A stretch of 64,000 bases of DNA from Streptomyces sp. NBC_01478 (GCF_036227225.1 NZ_CP109444.1:6925501-6989500), one strand, 5' to 3'; counted from the stretch's first letter, positions 42,659 to 53,257 are shown. Notes: a model not told the origin generated them from the sequence alone. A program made the numbers and translations.

Positions 42659-43057
42659 ATGACCATGACTGATCCGATCGCAGACATGCTTACGCGTCTG
42701 CGGAACGCGAACTCGGCATACCACGACTCAGTGACGATGCCGGCATCGAAGATCAAGTCGCACATCGCGGAGATCCTCCAGCAGGAGGGCTTCATCACGG
42801 GCTGGAAGGTCGAGGACGCCGAGGTCGGCAAGAACCTCGTTCTCGAGCTGAAGTTCGGCCCGAACCGTGAGCGCTCCATCGCGGGCATCAAGCGGATCTC
42901 CAAGCCCGGTCTCCGGGTGTACGCGAAGTCCACCTCCCTGCCCAAGGTGCTCGGTGGCCTCGGCGTGGCGATCATCTCCACGTCGCACGGTCTCCTCACC
43001 GACAAGCAGGCCGGCAAGAAGGGCGTAGGCGGAGAAGTTCTCGCCTACGTCTGGTAG
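42659..43057 (+). CDS. rpsH: 30S ribosomal protein S8
   Basis: 132 aa from ATG 42659; an in-frame ATG six bases on is possible. [40 protein letters not shown] and [20 protein letters not shown] are diagnostic. S8 represses the spc operon in E. coli. The 213-base gap upstream holds no gene. Confidence 0.97.
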   Translation: MTMTDPIADMLTRLRNANSAYHDSVTMPASKIKSHIAEILQQEGFITGWKVEDAEVGKNLVLELKFGPNRERSIAGIKRISKPGLRVYAKSTSLPKVLGGLGVAIISTSHGLLTDKQAGKKGVGGEVLAYVW

Positions 43058-43079
43058 CGGAAAGGAATCGGAAGAAGCT

Positions 43080-43619
43080 ATGTCGCGTATTGGCAAGCTC
43101 CCCATCACGGTTCCCGCCGGCGTGGACGTCACCATCGACGGCCGTACGGTCTCGGTCAAGGGCCCCAAGGGCTCGCTGACCCACACCGTCGCAGCGCCGA
43201 TCGACATCGCCAAGGGTGAGGACGGCGTGCTCAGCGTCACCCGCCCCAACGACGAGCGTCAGAACAAGGCCCTGCACGGCCTGTCCCGCACGCTGGTGGC
43301 GAACATGATCACCGGCGTGACCGAGGGTTACGTGAAGAAGCTCGAGATCAGCGGTGTCGGTTACCGCGTTGCGGCCAAGGGATCGAACCTCGAGTTCGCG
43401 CTCGGCTACAGCCACTCGATCACCGTCGAGGCGCCCGAGGGCATCTCGTTCAAGGTCGAGAACCCGACGCACTTCTCGGTCGAGGGCATCGACAAGCAGA
43501 AGGTCGGCGAGGTTGCGGCGAACATCCGCAAGCTGCGCAAGCCCGACCCGTACAAGGCCAAGGGCGTCAAGTACGAGGGCGAAGTCATCCGGCGCAAGGT
43601 CGGAAAGGCGGGTAAGTAA
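43080..43619 (+). CDS. rplF: 50S ribosomal protein L6
   Basis: 179 aa. Two related domains; [40 protein letters not shown] and the [20 protein letters not shown] end. Binds near the GTPase centre. Three bases before rplR. Confidence 0.97.
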   Translation: MSRIGKLPITVPAGVDVTIDGRTVSVKGPKGSLTHTVAAPIDIAKGEDGVLSVTRPNDERQNKALHGLSRTLVANMITGVTEGYVKKLEISGVGYRVAAKGSNLEFALGYSHSITVEAPEGISFKVENPTHFSVEGIDKQKVGEVAANIRKLRKPDPYKAKGVKYEGEVIRRKVGKAGK

Positions 43620-43622
43620 GCC

Positions 43623-44006
43623 ATGGCATACGGTACGAAGATCGCTAAGGGCGACGCTTACAAGCGTGCTGCCATCAAGCGTCGTCACATCCGCATCCGG
43701 AAGCACATTTCCGGTACGGCTGAGCGTCCGCGCCTGGTCGTGACCCGCTCCAACCGCCACATCGTGGCCCAGGTCATCGACGACATCAAGGGTCACACCC
43801 TGGCGTCGGCGTCGACCCTGGACACCTCGATCCGCGGCGGCGAGAGCGACAAGTCCGCGCAGGCCAAGTCGGTCGGCGCCCTGGTCGCCGAGCGCGCCAA
43901 GGCCGCCGGTGTCGAGGCTGTCGTATTCGACCGCGGTGGCAATCAGTACGCGGGGCGCATCGCCGCCCTGGCGGACGCCGCCCGCGAAGCCGGACTGAAG
44001 TTCTAG
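43623..44006 (+). CDS. rplR: 50S ribosomal protein L18
   Basis: 127 aa. 5S rRNA-binding: [20 protein letters not shown], then [38 protein letters not shown] two bases after the rplF stop. Confidence 0.97.
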   Translation: MAYGTKIAKGDAYKRAAIKRRHIRIRKHISGTAERPRLVVTRSNRHIVAQVIDDIKGHTLASASTLDTSIRGGESDKSAQAKSVGALVAERAKAAGVEAVVFDRGGNQYAGRIAALADAAREAGLKF

Positions 44007-44043
44007 TCGCTTCCGTAGCTAGCGGAAAGAGAGAGGTAATCCA

Positions 44044-44649
44044 ATGGCTGGACCCCAGCGCCGTGGAAGCGGTGCCGGTGGCGGCGAGCGGCGGGACCGG
44101 AAGGGCCGTGACGGCGGCGCTGCTGCCGCCGAGAAGACCGCGTACGTTGAGCGCGTAGTCGCGATCAACCGCGTCGCCAAGGTTGTCAAGGGTGGTCGTC
44201 GCTTCAGCTTCACCGCGCTCGTCGTGGTGGGCGACGGTGACGGCACCGTCGGTGTCGGTTACGGCAAGGCCAAGGAGGTGCCGGCCGCGATCGCCAAGGG
44301 TGTTGAAGAGGCCAAGAAGCACTTCTTCAAGGTCCCCCGTATCCAGGGCACCATCCCGCACCCGATCACGGGCGAGAAGGCCGCGGGCGTCGTCCTGCTC
44401 AAGCCTGCTTCCCCCGGTACCGGCGTTATCGCCGGTGGCCCGGTGCGTGCAGTGCTCGAGTGCGCCGGCGTTCACGACATCCTGTCGAAGTCGCTCGGCT
44501 CGTCCAACGCGATCAACATCGTGCACGCGACCGTGGCGGCCCTCAAGGGCCTGCAGCGTCCCGAGGAGATCGCGGCCCGCCGCGGTCTGCCCCTCGAGGA
44601 CGTCGCCCCCGCGGCTCTCCTTCGTGCACGTGCCGGGGCGGGTGCGTAA
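44044..44649 (+). CDS. rpsE: 30S ribosomal protein S5
   Basis: 201 aa. Functions in accuracy and mRNA helicase activity. A Gly/Arg-rich N-terminal extension (about 1-30) precedes [20 protein letters not shown] (the spectinomycin-linked loop), then [20 protein letters not shown] and [20 protein letters not shown]. Stop overlaps the rpmD start. Confidence 0.97.
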   Translation: MAGPQRRGSGAGGGERRDRKGRDGGAAAAEKTAYVERVVAINRVAKVVKGGRRFSFTALVVVGDGDGTVGVGYGKAKEVPAAIAKGVEEAKKHFFKVPRIQGTIPHPITGEKAAGVVLLKPASPGTGVIAGGPVRAVLECAGVHDILSKSLGSSNAINIVHATVAALKGLQRPEEIAARRGLPLEDVAPAALLRARAGAGA

Positions 44650-44831
44650 TGGCTCGCCTCAAGGTCACGCAGACGAAGTCGTACATCGGCAGCAAGCAGA
44701 ACCACCGTGACACGCTGCGGTCGCTTGGTCTCAAGGGGATCAACACCGTGGTCGTCAAGGAGGACCGCCCCGAGTTCCGCGGAATGGTGCACACCGTCCG
44801 CCACCTCGTGACGGTTGAGGAGGTCGACTGA
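44649..44831 (+). CDS. rpmD: 50S ribosomal protein L30
   Basis: 60 aa. [20 protein letters not shown] then [20 protein letters not shown]. Overlaps rpsE by one base and ends two bases before rplO. Confidence 0.96.
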   Translation: MARLKVTQTKSYIGSKQNHRDTLRSLGLKGINTVVVKEDRPEFRGMVHTVRHLVTVEEVD

Positions 44832-44833
44832 TC

Positions 44834-45289
44834 ATGGCGGAGAACAGCCCGCTCAAGATCCACAACCTCCGTCCCGCCCCGGGCGCCAAGACCGCCAAGA
44901 CCCGTGTGGGTCGTGGTGAGGCGTCGAAGGGTAAGACGGCCGGTCGTGGAACCAAGGGTACGAAGGCCCGTTACCAGGTTCCGGAGCGCTTCGAGGGTGG
45001 CCAGATGCCCCTCCACATGCGTCTTCCGAAGCTCAAGGGCTTCCGCAACCCGTTCAAGACCGAGTACCAGGTCGTGAACCTCGACAAGCTGGCGTCCCTG
45101 TACCCGGAGGGTGGCGAGGTCACCGTAGAGGGTCTCGTCGCCAACGGTGCGGTTCGCAAGAACAGCCTCGTCAAGGTCCTCGGCCAGGGCGAGATCTCCG
45201 TGGCGCTGCAGGTGACGGTGGACGCCGTCTCCGGTTCCGCCAAGGAGAAGATCACTGCCGCGGGCGGTACGGTCACCGAGCTCGTCTGA
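44834..45289 (+). CDS. rplO: 50S ribosomal protein L15
   Basis: 151 aa. Late assembly protein. [59 protein letters not shown]. In most bacteria secY follows at once; here a terminator and a pseudogene intervene. Confidence 0.97.
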   Translation: MAENSPLKIHNLRPAPGAKTAKTRVGRGEASKGKTAGRGTKGTKARYQVPERFEGGQMPLHMRLPKLKGFRNPFKTEYQVVNLDKLASLYPEGGEVTVEGLVANGAVRKNSLVKVLGQGEISVALQVTVDAVSGSAKEKITAAGGTVTELV

Positions 45290-45305
45290 CCTACGTCGGC
45301 AACAG

Positions 45306-45345
45306 CGGCCGGGGTCGCCTCTCTCACGAGGGGCGGCCCCGGCCG
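45306..45345. terminator. Terminator after rplO
   Basis: CGGCCGGGGTCGCC pairs with GGCGGCCCCGGCCG (one mismatch) followed by TTTTTT, a complete intrinsic terminator. It also overlaps the end of the opposite-strand pseudogene. It ends the spc operon before secY. Confidence 0.95.
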
Positions 45346-46470
45346 TTTTTTCGGCTCAGGACGGCCTGGGCGTTGTGCCGCCGGCGGTCGCGCAGCCGCA
45401 GGAACTCCTTTATCCGGGCCGGGTGTTCCTCGATGTACCGGTTCTCGTACGCGGACTCGACGGCGACCACCACATCCAGACAGCGCACGCGCTTCTTGCG
45501 GCCATGTCCGTTGTCGCGGTCGCGATCTCGGCCCTGCTCGCAGCCGCACCCCCGCCCGACCGCCGCCGCTGATCCGCCGCGGCCTGGGTCGGCGACCGGT
45601 AGTCGTACCCCTTCGACTCCATACAGGCGGACGACTGCGAGACGGCCCGCTCGATACGGCTGTCCTTCACCATCCGGTACGACAACGCCTGCCGGATCGC
45701 GCTCCCGTTAGGAGCCGATGTGTCCGCCCGGGCTCGTGTCCGCGACCCGTGTGACGGTCATGCCCTGTTCGTCGAAGACCCGGGGCGGCTGGGCGTTCTT
45801 GGTCAGCGCCCGTCCGGCCTGGCCGTAGCAGCCGTCCTGCCGGAACCGGTGACCCTGGTAGGCCGTCGGTTTCCCTGACAGCAGTTCTTTCTCGGTCCGG
45901 GAGGCGGTGTCGTCCCAGGTCGATCCGGGCGGGGCCGCGTCGGAGGCCGCGGTGCAGGTGCGGGCGGCCTGCGGGAACCAGCAGAACTCGTAGACGTTGG
46001 GCTCCGGGTTCGACCGCGGGTGCTCGTCGAGCGGATGACTCCGGTAGCGGAGACCGCGCAGGCAGCGGTTCGCCACCACCGCTTCGGCGCGCTTCAGCAG
46101 CGTGCCCTCACTGTCGTCGGGCGTGTACTTGTCCAGGGGCCGCGCCACCTGGAGCCGCTCGACGGGTACCACCGAACGCTCCGTATGGCCGGCCGCGTCG
46201 ATGAGGCGTCGGTGCCGTCGGTCCGCGCCGGCGACCGCGCATCCGAGCAACCGGCCAGGTTCGTCCGCGGTGGGTCTGGCAGTTGAAGTAGTGCCGGCCG
46301 TGGACGTTCGTGAGGGCAGGGGAGTCCAGGTCGTTGTGACCCTTGCTCTTGTCGTGCCCGTAGTCGTTGAAGACACAGAGCTTGGTGCTGCTGCGGTTGC
46401 CGTCGTCCGTGGTGGAGAAACCCCCGGTTGTGGCTGGTCAGCCGCTGTCCCTCGACGTTGCGAGGCTGAG
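45324..46470 (-). pseudogene. Multi-frameshift pseudogene between rplO and secY
   Basis: Pieces in three minus frames form one protein. In order: NVEGQRLTSH, then GGFSTTDDGNRSSTKLCVFN with NVHGRHYFNCQ (another frame), then ERLQVARPLDKYTPDDSEGT with CYGQAGRAL (stop at 45708). Next comes SYRMVKDSRIERAVSQSSAC with SRAEIATATTDMA (third frame), and finally KKRVRCLDVVVAVESAYENR and YIEEHPARIKEFLRLRDRRR. The CM...KGYDY.SP...AEIATA pattern resembles a Streptomyces secreted hypothetical family. At least four frameshifts make it inactive, unless sequencing error. Confidence 0.75.
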
Positions 46471-46761
46471 ATGATCAGCCGGTCTGGCAGGAGTATGTGA
46501 CATGCTCATGAGGCAGTCAACCGACCTTTTCGTGCGTGTGTTCGTATTCGGATGGGGTGCACGGGAGCCGTGTGAAGTGGCTCGCGTGCTCGTCGTGACT
46601 CAGGGGACGTTCGATCGGTATCCCTAAGGGCCGTCGATGTAGGTAGGCTGTGCGGCTGGTACCCAGCGTCGTCTTGGCATGCCGTAATCTCGTTCCACAG
46701 GCCATCAACCACACTTAGTCGTCACCTCACGCGCGCACACGCGGGGGTCGCAGGAGGCACC

Positions 46762-48075
46762 GTGCTCACCGCGTTCGCCCGGGCGTTCAGGACACCCGAC
46801 CTGCGCAAGAAGCTGCTCTTCACGCTCGCGATCGTCGTGGTGTACCGCGTCGGTACGCACGTCCCGATCCCGGGCGTCGATTACAAGAGCGTCCAGACCT
46901 GTATCGACGTCTCGAACGGAAACCAGGGTCTGTTCGGTCTGGTCAACATGTTCAGCGGTGGCGCGCTGCTCCAGATCACGATCTTCGCGCTCGGCATCAT
47001 GCCGTACATCACGGCGAGCATCATTCTGCAGTTGCTGACCGTGGTGATCCCGCGTCTGGAAGCCCTGAAGAAGGAGGGCCAGGCCGGCACGGCGAAGATC
47101 ACGCAGTACACGCGTTATCTGACCGTGGCGCTCGCCATCCTCCAGGGCACCGGTCTGGTGGCCACCGCCCGCAGCGGCGCCCTCTTCTCGGGCTGCCCGA
47201 CGGCGAATCAGATCGTCCCGGACCAGTCGATCTTCACCACCATCACCATGGTCGTCTGCATGACCGCCGGCACCTGCGTCGTGATGTGGCTCGGCGAGCT
47301 CATCACCGACCGCGGCATCGGCAACGGCATGTCGATCCTCATGTTCATCTCGATCGCCGCGACCTTCCCGTCCGCGCTGTGGGCCATCAAGAAGCAGGGC
47401 ACCCTGGCCGGCGGCTGGATCGAGTTCGGCACCGTGATCCTCGTCGGTCTGGTGATGGTCGGCCTGGTGGTCTTCGTCGAGCAGGCCCAGCGCCGCATCC
47501 CGGTCCAGTACGCGAAGCGCATGATCGGCCGCCGTTCCTACGGCGGTACGTCGACCTACATCCCGCTGAAGGTCAATCAGGCCGGTGTGATTCCGGTCAT
47601 CTTCGCGTCGTCGCTGCTCTACATCCCGGCTCTGGTCGCTCAGTTCTCCGGCAGCACGTCCGGCTGGAAGACCTGGATCGAGACCAACCTGACCAAGGGT
47701 GACCACCCGATTTACCTGGTCAGCTACTTCCTGCTGATCGTTTTCTTCGCGTTCTTCTACGTGGCGATCTCGTTCAACCCCGAGGAAGTCGCCGACAACA
47801 TGAAGAAGTATGGTGGCTTCATCCCGGGCATCCGGGCTGGCCGGCCCACCGCTGAGTACCTGAGTTACGTACTCAACCGGATCACCTGGCCGGGTTCGCT
47901 GTATCTGGGTCTGATCGCTCTCGTACCGACGATGGCGTTGGTCGGTTTCAACGCAAGCGGCAACTTCCCGTTCGGCGGGACCAGCATCCTGATCATCGTG
48001 GGTGTCGGTCTCGAGACGGTGAAGCAGATCGAGAGCCAGCTCCAGCAGCGCAATTACGAAGGGTTCCTCCGCTGA
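46762..48075 (+). CDS. secY: Preprotein translocase channel SecY
   Basis: 437 aa with ten predicted membrane helices. Forms the SecYEG pore for protein export. Motifs: RTPDLRKKLLFTLAIVVVYR, LFGLVNMFSGGALLQITIFA (plug region), the cytoplasmic loop RRIPVQYAKRMIGRRSYGG, and the C-terminal VGLETVKQIESQLQQRNYEG. GTG start with AGGAGG. The 291-base stretch 46471-46761 upstream shows no convincing promoter. Its stop overlaps adk (one base). Confidence 0.97.
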   Translation: MLTAFARAFRTPDLRKKLLFTLAIVVVYRVGTHVPIPGVDYKSVQTCIDVSNGNQGLFGLVNMFSGGALLQITIFALGIMPYITASIILQLLTVVIPRLEALKKEGQAGTAKITQYTRYLTVALAILQGTGLVATARSGALFSGCPTANQIVPDQSIFTTITMVVCMTAGTCVVMWLGELITDRGIGNGMSILMFISIAATFPSALWAIKKQGTLAGGWIEFGTVILVGLVMVGLVVFVEQAQRRIPVQYAKRMIGRRSYGGTSTYIPLKVNQAGVIPVIFASSLLYIPALVAQFSGSTSGWKTWIETNLTKGDHPIYLVSYFLLIVFFAFFYVAISFNPEEVADNMKKYGGFIPGIRAGRPTAEYLSYVLNRITWPGSLYLGLIALVPTMALVGFNASGNFPFGGTSILIIVGVGLETVKQIESQLQQRNYEGFLR

Positions 48076-48740
48076 TGCGAATCGTCCTCGTCGGGCCGCC
48101 GGGTGCCGGTAAGGGAACGCAGGCTGTGCGCCTCGCCAAGACGCTGCACATCCCGCACATCTCCACGGGCGACCTCTTCCGAGCCAACATCAGTCAGGCC
48201 ACGGAACTCGGCAAACTGGCGAAGTCCTACATGGACGCGGGCAACCTGGTCCCGGACGAGGTCACCATCGCGATGGCCAAGGACCGCATGGAGCAGCCGG
48301 ACGCCGTCAACGGCTTTCTGCTGGACGGTTTTCCGCGCAATGTGTCGCAGGCCGAGGCGCTGGACGAGCTGCTGAAGACCGAGGACATCAAGCTGGACGC
48401 GGTCCTCGACCTGGAGGTCTCCGAGGACGAGGTGGTCAAGCGCATCGCCGGCCGCCGCATCTGCCGGAAGGACTCCAGCCACGTCTTCCACGTGACGTAC
48501 AGCCCGGCGAAGCAGGACGGCGTCTGTGACGTCTGCGGCGGCGAGCTGTACCAGCGCGACGACGACTCCGAGGACACGGTCCGCACCCGCCTGGAGGTCT
48601 ACCACACGCAGACCGAGCCGATCATCGACTACTACAAGGCCCAGGGCCTGGTAGTCACGATCTCTTCGCTCGGTCCGGTGGAGGAGATCACGCAGCGGGC
48701 GCTGGACGCGCTGAAGCGCGAGGACGAGAGCGCGAAGTAG
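48075..48740 (+). CDS. adk: Adenylate kinase
   Basis: 221 aa long-form enzyme interconverting ATP + AMP and two ADP. P-loop GPPGAGKGT (7-15), AMP-site LDGFPRNVSQAEALD, LID with ICRKDSSHVFHV and CDVCGGELYQRDDD. Only three Cys in the LID (the second of the usual four is Ser), as in related actinomycetes. Overlaps secY. Confidence 0.96.
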   Translation: MRIVLVGPPGAGKGTQAVRLAKTLHIPHISTGDLFRANISQATELGKLAKSYMDAGNLVPDEVTIAMAKDRMEQPDAVNGFLLDGFPRNVSQAEALDELLKTEDIKLDAVLDLEVSEDEVVKRIAGRRICRKDSSHVFHVTYSPAKQDGVCDVCGGELYQRDDDSEDTVRTRLEVYHTQTEPIIDYYKAQGLVVTISSLGPVEEITQRALDALKREDESAK

Positions 48741-48810
48741 TCAGCAGGCAGATCCGGCCGCGGTGCCCGCAGGGGTGTCGCGGCCGTACTGTTGTACAGA
48801 GCCTTTCTCG

Positions 48811-48854
48811 TGTACGGCTCTTGTGTACGGCCATTCCTTTGTACGGCCATTCCT
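48811..48854 (+). repeat. TGTACGGCCATTCCT repeats before map
   Basis: A 15-base unit occurs at 48824-48838 and 48840-48854 (period 16), with a truncated TGTACGGCTC at 48811. It lies in the leader of map and may be slippage-prone or regulatory. Confidence 0.8.
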
Positions 48855-48887
48855 CAGTTACGTGGAAGACGGAGAGCGCAGGCCCCC

Positions 48888-49724
48888 ATGGTGCAGATCA
48901 AGACCCCCGAGCAGATCGCCAGGATGCGCGAGGCGGGACTGGTCGTCGCCGCCATCCACGCGGCGACCCGTGAGGCCGCCGTGCCCGGCGCGAGCACGAA
49001 GGATCTGGACGAGGTGGCCCGCAAGGTCCTCGCCGACCACAACGCGAAGCCCAACTTCCTTGGCTACGGCGGCTTCCCGGCCACGATCTGCACCTCGGTG
49101 AACGAGGTCGTCGTCCACGGCATCCCCTCCGAGGAGGTGGTGCTGAAGGACGGCGACATCATCTCCATCGACTGCGGCGCGATCATCGACGGCTGGCACG
49201 GGGACGCGGCGTACACGGCGTTCGTGGGCTCGGGGCACTCCCCGGAGCTTCTTGAGCTGTCGCGGGTGACCGAGGGGTCGATGTGGGCCGGGATCGCCGC
49301 GATGAAGCTGGGGAATCGGCTCGTCGACATCTCCCGTGCGATCGAGACGTACATCCGGCGGCAGCCGAAGCCGGGTGGGGGTAAGTACGGGATCGTCGAG
49401 GACTACGGCGGTCACGGCATCGGTACCGAGATGCACATGGACCCGCATCTGTTGAACTACGTGGAGAAGCGGCGGGGGAAGGGGCCGAAGCTGGTGCCGG
49501 GGTTCTGCCTCGCCATCGAGCCGATGGTGTCTCTGGGGACCCCGAAGACCGAGGTGCTCTCGGATGACTGGACGGTCATTACGACGGACGGGACGTGGTC
49601 GTCCCACTGGGAGCACTCGGTGGCTTTGACCGAGGAGGGGCCGCTTGTGCTGACGGCTCCTGATGGGGGTAAGGCGAAGCTGGCCGAGTTCGGGATCACG
49701 GCTGCGCCGGATCCGCTCGCGTAG
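48888..49724 (+). CDS. map: Methionine aminopeptidase, type I
   Basis: 278 aa from ATG 48888 (MVQIKTPEQIARMREAG). Removes the initiator Met from new proteins. Metal ligands are visible: Asp in SIDCG and in WHGDAAYT (11 apart), His in GHGIGTEMHMDP, Glu in CLAIEPMVSL and Glu in WSSHWEHSVALTEEG. Cytoplasmic, dinuclear metal enzyme. Streptomyces often carry further map genes. GGAGAG lies upstream. Confidence 0.95.
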   Translation: MVQIKTPEQIARMREAGLVVAAIHAATREAAVPGASTKDLDEVARKVLADHNAKPNFLGYGGFPATICTSVNEVVVHGIPSEEVVLKDGDIISIDCGAIIDGWHGDAAYTAFVGSGHSPELLELSRVTEGSMWAGIAAMKLGNRLVDISRAIETYIRRQPKPGGGKYGIVEDYGGHGIGTEMHMDPHLLNYVEKRRGKGPKLVPGFCLAIEPMVSLGTPKTEVLSDDWTVITTDGTWSSHWEHSVALTEEGPLVLTAPDGGKAKLAEFGITAAPDPLA

Positions 49725-49742
49725 TTGCCTGTGTGACGGCCG

Positions 49743-49821
49743 GTGGGGGCTGGTCGCGCCCGCGCGGCGGAGCCGCAAATGTCACAGCCCCGCGCCCCTT
49801 TGGGGCGCGTTCCTCGGGGCA
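49743..49821. repeat. Streptomyces-type intergenic repeat, copy B
   Basis: Same design as 111-180: GTGGGGGCTGGTCGCGCCC, GCGGCGG/AGCCGC, then CGCGCCCCTTTGGGGCGCG, itself a palindrome. Located between map and infA. Confidence 0.85.
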
Positions 49822-49996
49822 CTAAATAGCCCCGCGTGCTTAATGATCTCCGTCCTCGGGCATCCTTCCTCGATTCGTCTTTCCGAGGGCCCTGACGTAG
49901 ACTGACTCGTCGGCTCTCGTGCACCCGCATGTCCGCATGCACCCCGCAAGGGGAACGCACCGAGTCGATCAAGGTAGTCGATTCGAAGGGCGAAGC

Positions 49997-50218
49997 GTGG
50001 CCAAGAAGCAAGGTGCCATCGAGATCGAGGGCACTGTCGTCGAGTCTCTTCCGAACGCCATGTTCAAGGTCGAGCTCCAGAACGGCCACCAGGTCCTGGC
50101 ACACATCAGCGGCAAGATGCGTATGCACTACATCCGTATCCTCCCTGACGACCGGGTCGTGGTGGAGCTGTCTCCGTACGACCTCACGCGTGGCCGGATC
50201 GTCTACCGCTACAAGTAG
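49997..50218 (+). CDS. infA: Translation initiation factor IF-1
   Basis: 73 aa, GTG start. OB-fold protein that binds the ribosomal A site during initiation: [56 protein letters not shown]. Followed by rpmJ after 59 bases. Confidence 0.96.
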   Translation: MAKKQGAIEIEGTVVESLPNAMFKVELQNGHQVLAHISGKMRMHYIRILPDDRVVVELSPYDLTRGRIVYRYK

Positions 50219-50277
50219 ATCTTGCCCAGGTTCCGCGCAAGCGGCGCCGAAGGCAACTGACCCGGAGAACCTCACCA

Positions 50278-50391
50278 ATGAAGGTCAAGCCGAGCGTCAA
50301 GAAGATCTGCGACAAGTGCAGGGTGATCCGCCGTCACGGTCGGGTCATGGTCATTTGCGAGAACCCGCGCCACAAGCAGCGCCAGGGCTGA
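50278..50391 (+). CDS. rpmJ: 50S ribosomal protein L36 (zinc form)
   Basis: 37 aa: [20 protein letters not shown] then a second Cys and His in [10 protein letters not shown], i.e. a Cys3-His zinc ribbon (C+ form). Zinc-free paralogues replace it under zinc limitation in Streptomyces (family knowledge). ATG preceded by GGAGAACC. Confidence 0.95.
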   Translation: MKVKPSVKKICDKCRVIRRHGRVMVICENPRHKQRQG

Positions 50392-50596
50392 CGCAGGACC
50401 TTCCCTCTGCATCTTTCGCAGAGTTTCGCGCGACGCGAGCAATACATGTTCATACGCAGGACCCGGGCGTAGTAGGCGCCCGACACCCCCGGCTCGGAGG
50501 CTGGGGACCCACGCCGTACCAAATCTTCGACAGAAGAGGCCGGCGGCTGGGATCCGGTTCTGCGGAAGACCTCCGAAGATCAACTGGAGCCATTGA

Positions 50597-50977
50597 ATGG
50601 CACGCGTTTCCGGTGTCGACATCCCGCGCGAAAAGCGCGTGGAGGTCGCCCTCACCTACGTGTTCGGCATTGGTCGGACCCTTTCCCAGCTGACGCTGGC
50701 CGAGACCGGCATCGACCCCAACACCCGCGTTCGCGACCTCTCGGAAGAGCAGCTCGTCGCGATTCGTGAGTACGTCGACGCCAACATCAAGACCGAGGGT
50801 GACCTCCGTCGCGAGATCCAGGCCGACATCCGCCGCAAGGTGGAGATCGGCTGCTACCAGGGTCTCCGTCACCGTCGTGGTCTGCCCGTACGCGGTCAGC
50901 GCACCAGCACGAACGCTCGTACCCGCAAGGGTCCGCGTCGCGCCATCGCCGGCAAGAAGAAGCCGGGCAAGAAGTAG
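50597..50977 (+). CDS. rpsM: 30S ribosomal protein S13
   Basis: 126 aa. Head protein contacting P-site tRNA and forming bridges: [20 protein letters not shown], then [40 protein letters not shown], ending KKPGKK. First gene of the alpha operon proper. GAGCC precedes the ATG. Confidence 0.97.
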   Translation: MARVSGVDIPREKRVEVALTYVFGIGRTLSQLTLAETGIDPNTRVRDLSEEQLVAIREYVDANIKTEGDLRREIQADIRRKVEIGCYQGLRHRRGLPVRGQRTSTNARTRKGPRRAIAGKKKPGKK

Positions 50978-51046
50978 TCCGCAGCGGACAACGCTTCACC
51001 AGCGGTCTTCGCTGTAGGACCGACCACCTCCCCGTAGGAGTAATAG

Positions 51047-51451
51047 ATGCCCCCCAAGGGTCGTCAGGGCGCTGCCAAGAAGGTGCGCCGCAAGGAAAAG
51101 AAGAACGTCGCTCATGGCCACGCGCACATCAAGAGCACGTTCAACAACACCATCGTCTCGATCACGGACCCCTCGGGCAACGTGATCTCCTGGGCCTCCG
51201 CCGGCCACGTCGGCTTCAAGGGCTCGCGCAAGTCCACCCCCTTCGCCGCGCAGATGGCCGCCGAGTCGGCCGCCCGTCGCGCGCAGGAGCACGGCATGCG
51301 CAAGGTTGACGTCTTCGTGAAGGGCCCGGGCTCCGGTCGCGAGACCGCGATCCGCTCCCTCCAGGCCACTGGCCTCGAGGTCGGCTCCATCCAGGACGTC
51401 ACCCCCACCCCGCACAACGGCTGCCGTCCGCCGAAGCGCCGCCGCGTCTGA
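51047..51451 (+). CDS. rpsK: 30S ribosomal protein S11
   Basis: 134 aa. Platform protein near the mRNA exit: [69 protein letters not shown] precedes the ATG. Where E. coli has rpsD next, here rpoA follows directly. Confidence 0.97.
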   Translation: MPPKGRQGAAKKVRRKEKKNVAHGHAHIKSTFNNTIVSITDPSGNVISWASAGHVGFKGSRKSTPFAAQMAAESAARRAQEHGMRKVDVFVKGPGSGRETAIRSLQATGLEVGSIQDVTPTPHNGCRPPKRRRV

Positions 51452-51571
51452 CGCACGGCCGGTAGTTCCGGGCTTTCGGGCGGTACGGCTCTTCGGAGAC
51501 GTATCGCCCGTACCCTTGCAGTAACAGCAGGACATCAAATAGTGGGTGTCCATGACTGAAGGAATCGCAGC

Positions 51572-52594
51572 ATGCTGATCGCTCAGCGTCCGTCTCTGAC
51601 CGAAGAGGTCGTCGACGAATTCCGGTCCCGGTTCGTGATCGAGCCGCTGGAGCCGGGCTTCGGCTACACCCTCGGCAACTCCCTCCGCCGTACGCTCCTC
51701 TCCTCGATCCCCGGTGCCGCTGTCACCAGCATCCGGATCGACGGCGTTCTGCACGAGTTCACCACCGTGCCGGGCGTCAAGGAGGACGTCACCGACCTGA
51801 TCCTCAACATCAAGCAGCTCGTCGTCTCCTCGGAGCACGACGAGCCCGTCGTGATGTACCTGCGCAAGCAGGGTCCGGGTCTGGTCACCGCCGCCGACAT
51901 CGCGCCCCCGGCCGGTGTCGAGGTGCACAACCCCGACCTCGTCCTCGCCACGCTCAACGGCAAGGGCAAGCTGGAGATGGAGCTGACCGTCGAGCGCGGT
52001 CGCGGCTACGTCTCCGCCGTGCAGAACAAGCAGGTGGGCCAGGAGATCGGCCGTATTCCGGTCGACTCCATCTACAGCCCCGTGCTGAAGGTCACGTACA
52101 AGGTCGAGGCGACCCGTGTCGAGCAGCGCACCGACTTCGACAAGCTGATCGTCGACGTCGAGACCAAGCAGGCCATGCGTCCCCGTGACGCCATGGCGTC
52201 CGCCGGTAAGACCCTGGTGGAGCTGTTCGGTCTGGCGCGTGAGCTCAACATCGACGCCGAGGGCATCGACATGGGCCCGTCCCCGACGGACGCCGCCCTT
52301 GCCGCTGATCTCGCCCTGCCGATCGAGGAGCTCGAGCTCACCGTTCGGTCGTACAACTGCCTCAAGCGCGAGGGCATCCACTCCGTGGGTGAGCTCGTGG
52401 CGCGTTCCGAGGCCGACCTCCTGGACATCCGTAACTTCGGTGCGAAGTCCATCGACGAGGTCAAGGCGAAGCTGGCCGGCATGGGCCTGGCCCTGAAGGA
52501 CAGCCCGCCCGGATTCGACCCGACGGCCGCGGCGGACGCGTTTGGCGCGGACGATGACGTGGACGCGGGTTTCGTGGAGACCGAGCAGTACTAG
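51572..52594 (+). CDS. rpoA: RNA polymerase alpha subunit
   Basis: 340 aa. N-terminal assembly domain (about 1-230, [40 protein letters not shown]) and C-terminal DNA/activator-binding domain (about 255-315, [39 protein letters not shown]). Acidic tail of about 30 residues. ATG with GGAATCGCAGC spacing. rpsD is absent from the operon, as is usual for Streptomyces. Confidence 0.97.
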   Translation: MLIAQRPSLTEEVVDEFRSRFVIEPLEPGFGYTLGNSLRRTLLSSIPGAAVTSIRIDGVLHEFTTVPGVKEDVTDLILNIKQLVVSSEHDEPVVMYLRKQGPGLVTAADIAPPAGVEVHNPDLVLATLNGKGKLEMELTVERGRGYVSAVQNKQVGQEIGRIPVDSIYSPVLKVTYKVEATRVEQRTDFDKLIVDVETKQAMRPRDAMASAGKTLVELFGLARELNIDAEGIDMGPSPTDAALAADLALPIEELELTVRSYNCLKREGIHSVGELVARSEADLLDIRNFGAKSIDEVKAKLAGMGLALKDSPPGFDPTAAADAFGADDDVDAGFVETEQY

Positions 52595-52630
52595 GCGCTC
52601 CGCGAGGACGCCGGATTTTGGCTGCGGACC

Positions 52631-52679
52631 GGCTGTGGCTGGTCGCGCAGTTCCCCGCGCCCCTTACGGGGCGCGGGGT
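52631..52679. repeat. Streptomyces-type intergenic repeat, copy C
   Basis: GGCTGTGGCTGGTCGCGCAG then TTCCCCGCGCCCC and GGGGCGCGG, between rpoA and rplQ. Nearly identical for over 30 bases to copy D at 53281, and both are preceded by TTTTGGCTGC. Confidence 0.85.
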
Positions 52680-52756
52680 CTCCGACGGGCGATCGCCCGC
52701 TCGGACACTGACCTCGGTACCTGATACGGCCGGGGCAGACACTGAGGAGAAAGACC

Positions 52757-53257
52757 ATGCCGAAGCCCACCAAGGGTGCCCGTCTGGGCGGCAGTGCCGC
52801 GCACGAGAAGCTGCTCATCGCGAACCTCGCGAAGTCGCTCTTCGAGCACGGCCGTATCACCACCACCGAGGCGAAGGCCCGCAAGCTGCGGCCGTACGCC
52901 GAGCGGCTGGTCACCAAGGCGAAGAAGGGTGACCTTCACAACCGCCGTCAGGTGCTCCAGGTGATCACGGACAAGAGCGTCGTCCACACGCTCTTCACCG
53001 AGATCGGTCCGCGGTACGAGAACCGTCCCGGTGGCTACACCCGTATCACCAAGATCGGTAACCGTCGTGGGGACAATGCGCCCATGGCTGTCATCGAGCT
53101 GGTCGAGGCGCTGACCGTCGCACAGGCTGCGACGGGTGAGGCCGAGGCCGCGACCAAGCGTGCCGCGAAGGACGCCGAGGTTGCTGCCCCGGTTGAGGTC
53201 GTCGAGGACGCGAAGCCGGCTGAGGTCGAGGCCGACGAAGAGTCCAAGGACGCGTAA
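52757..53257 (+). CDS. rplQ: 50S ribosomal protein L17
   Basis: 166 aa; core (about 1-118) has [61 protein letters not shown] 45-residue Ala/Glu-rich acidic tail follows, longer than the E. coli protein. AGGAGAAAG precedes the ATG. Flanked on both sides by the same class of intergenic repeat. Confidence 0.96.
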   Translation: MPKPTKGARLGGSAAHEKLLIANLAKSLFEHGRITTTEAKARKLRPYAERLVTKAKKGDLHNRRQVLQVITDKSVVHTLFTEIGPRYENRPGGYTRITKIGNRRGDNAPMAVIELVEALTVAQAATGEAEAATKRAAKDAEVAAPVEVVEDAKPAEVEADEESKDA

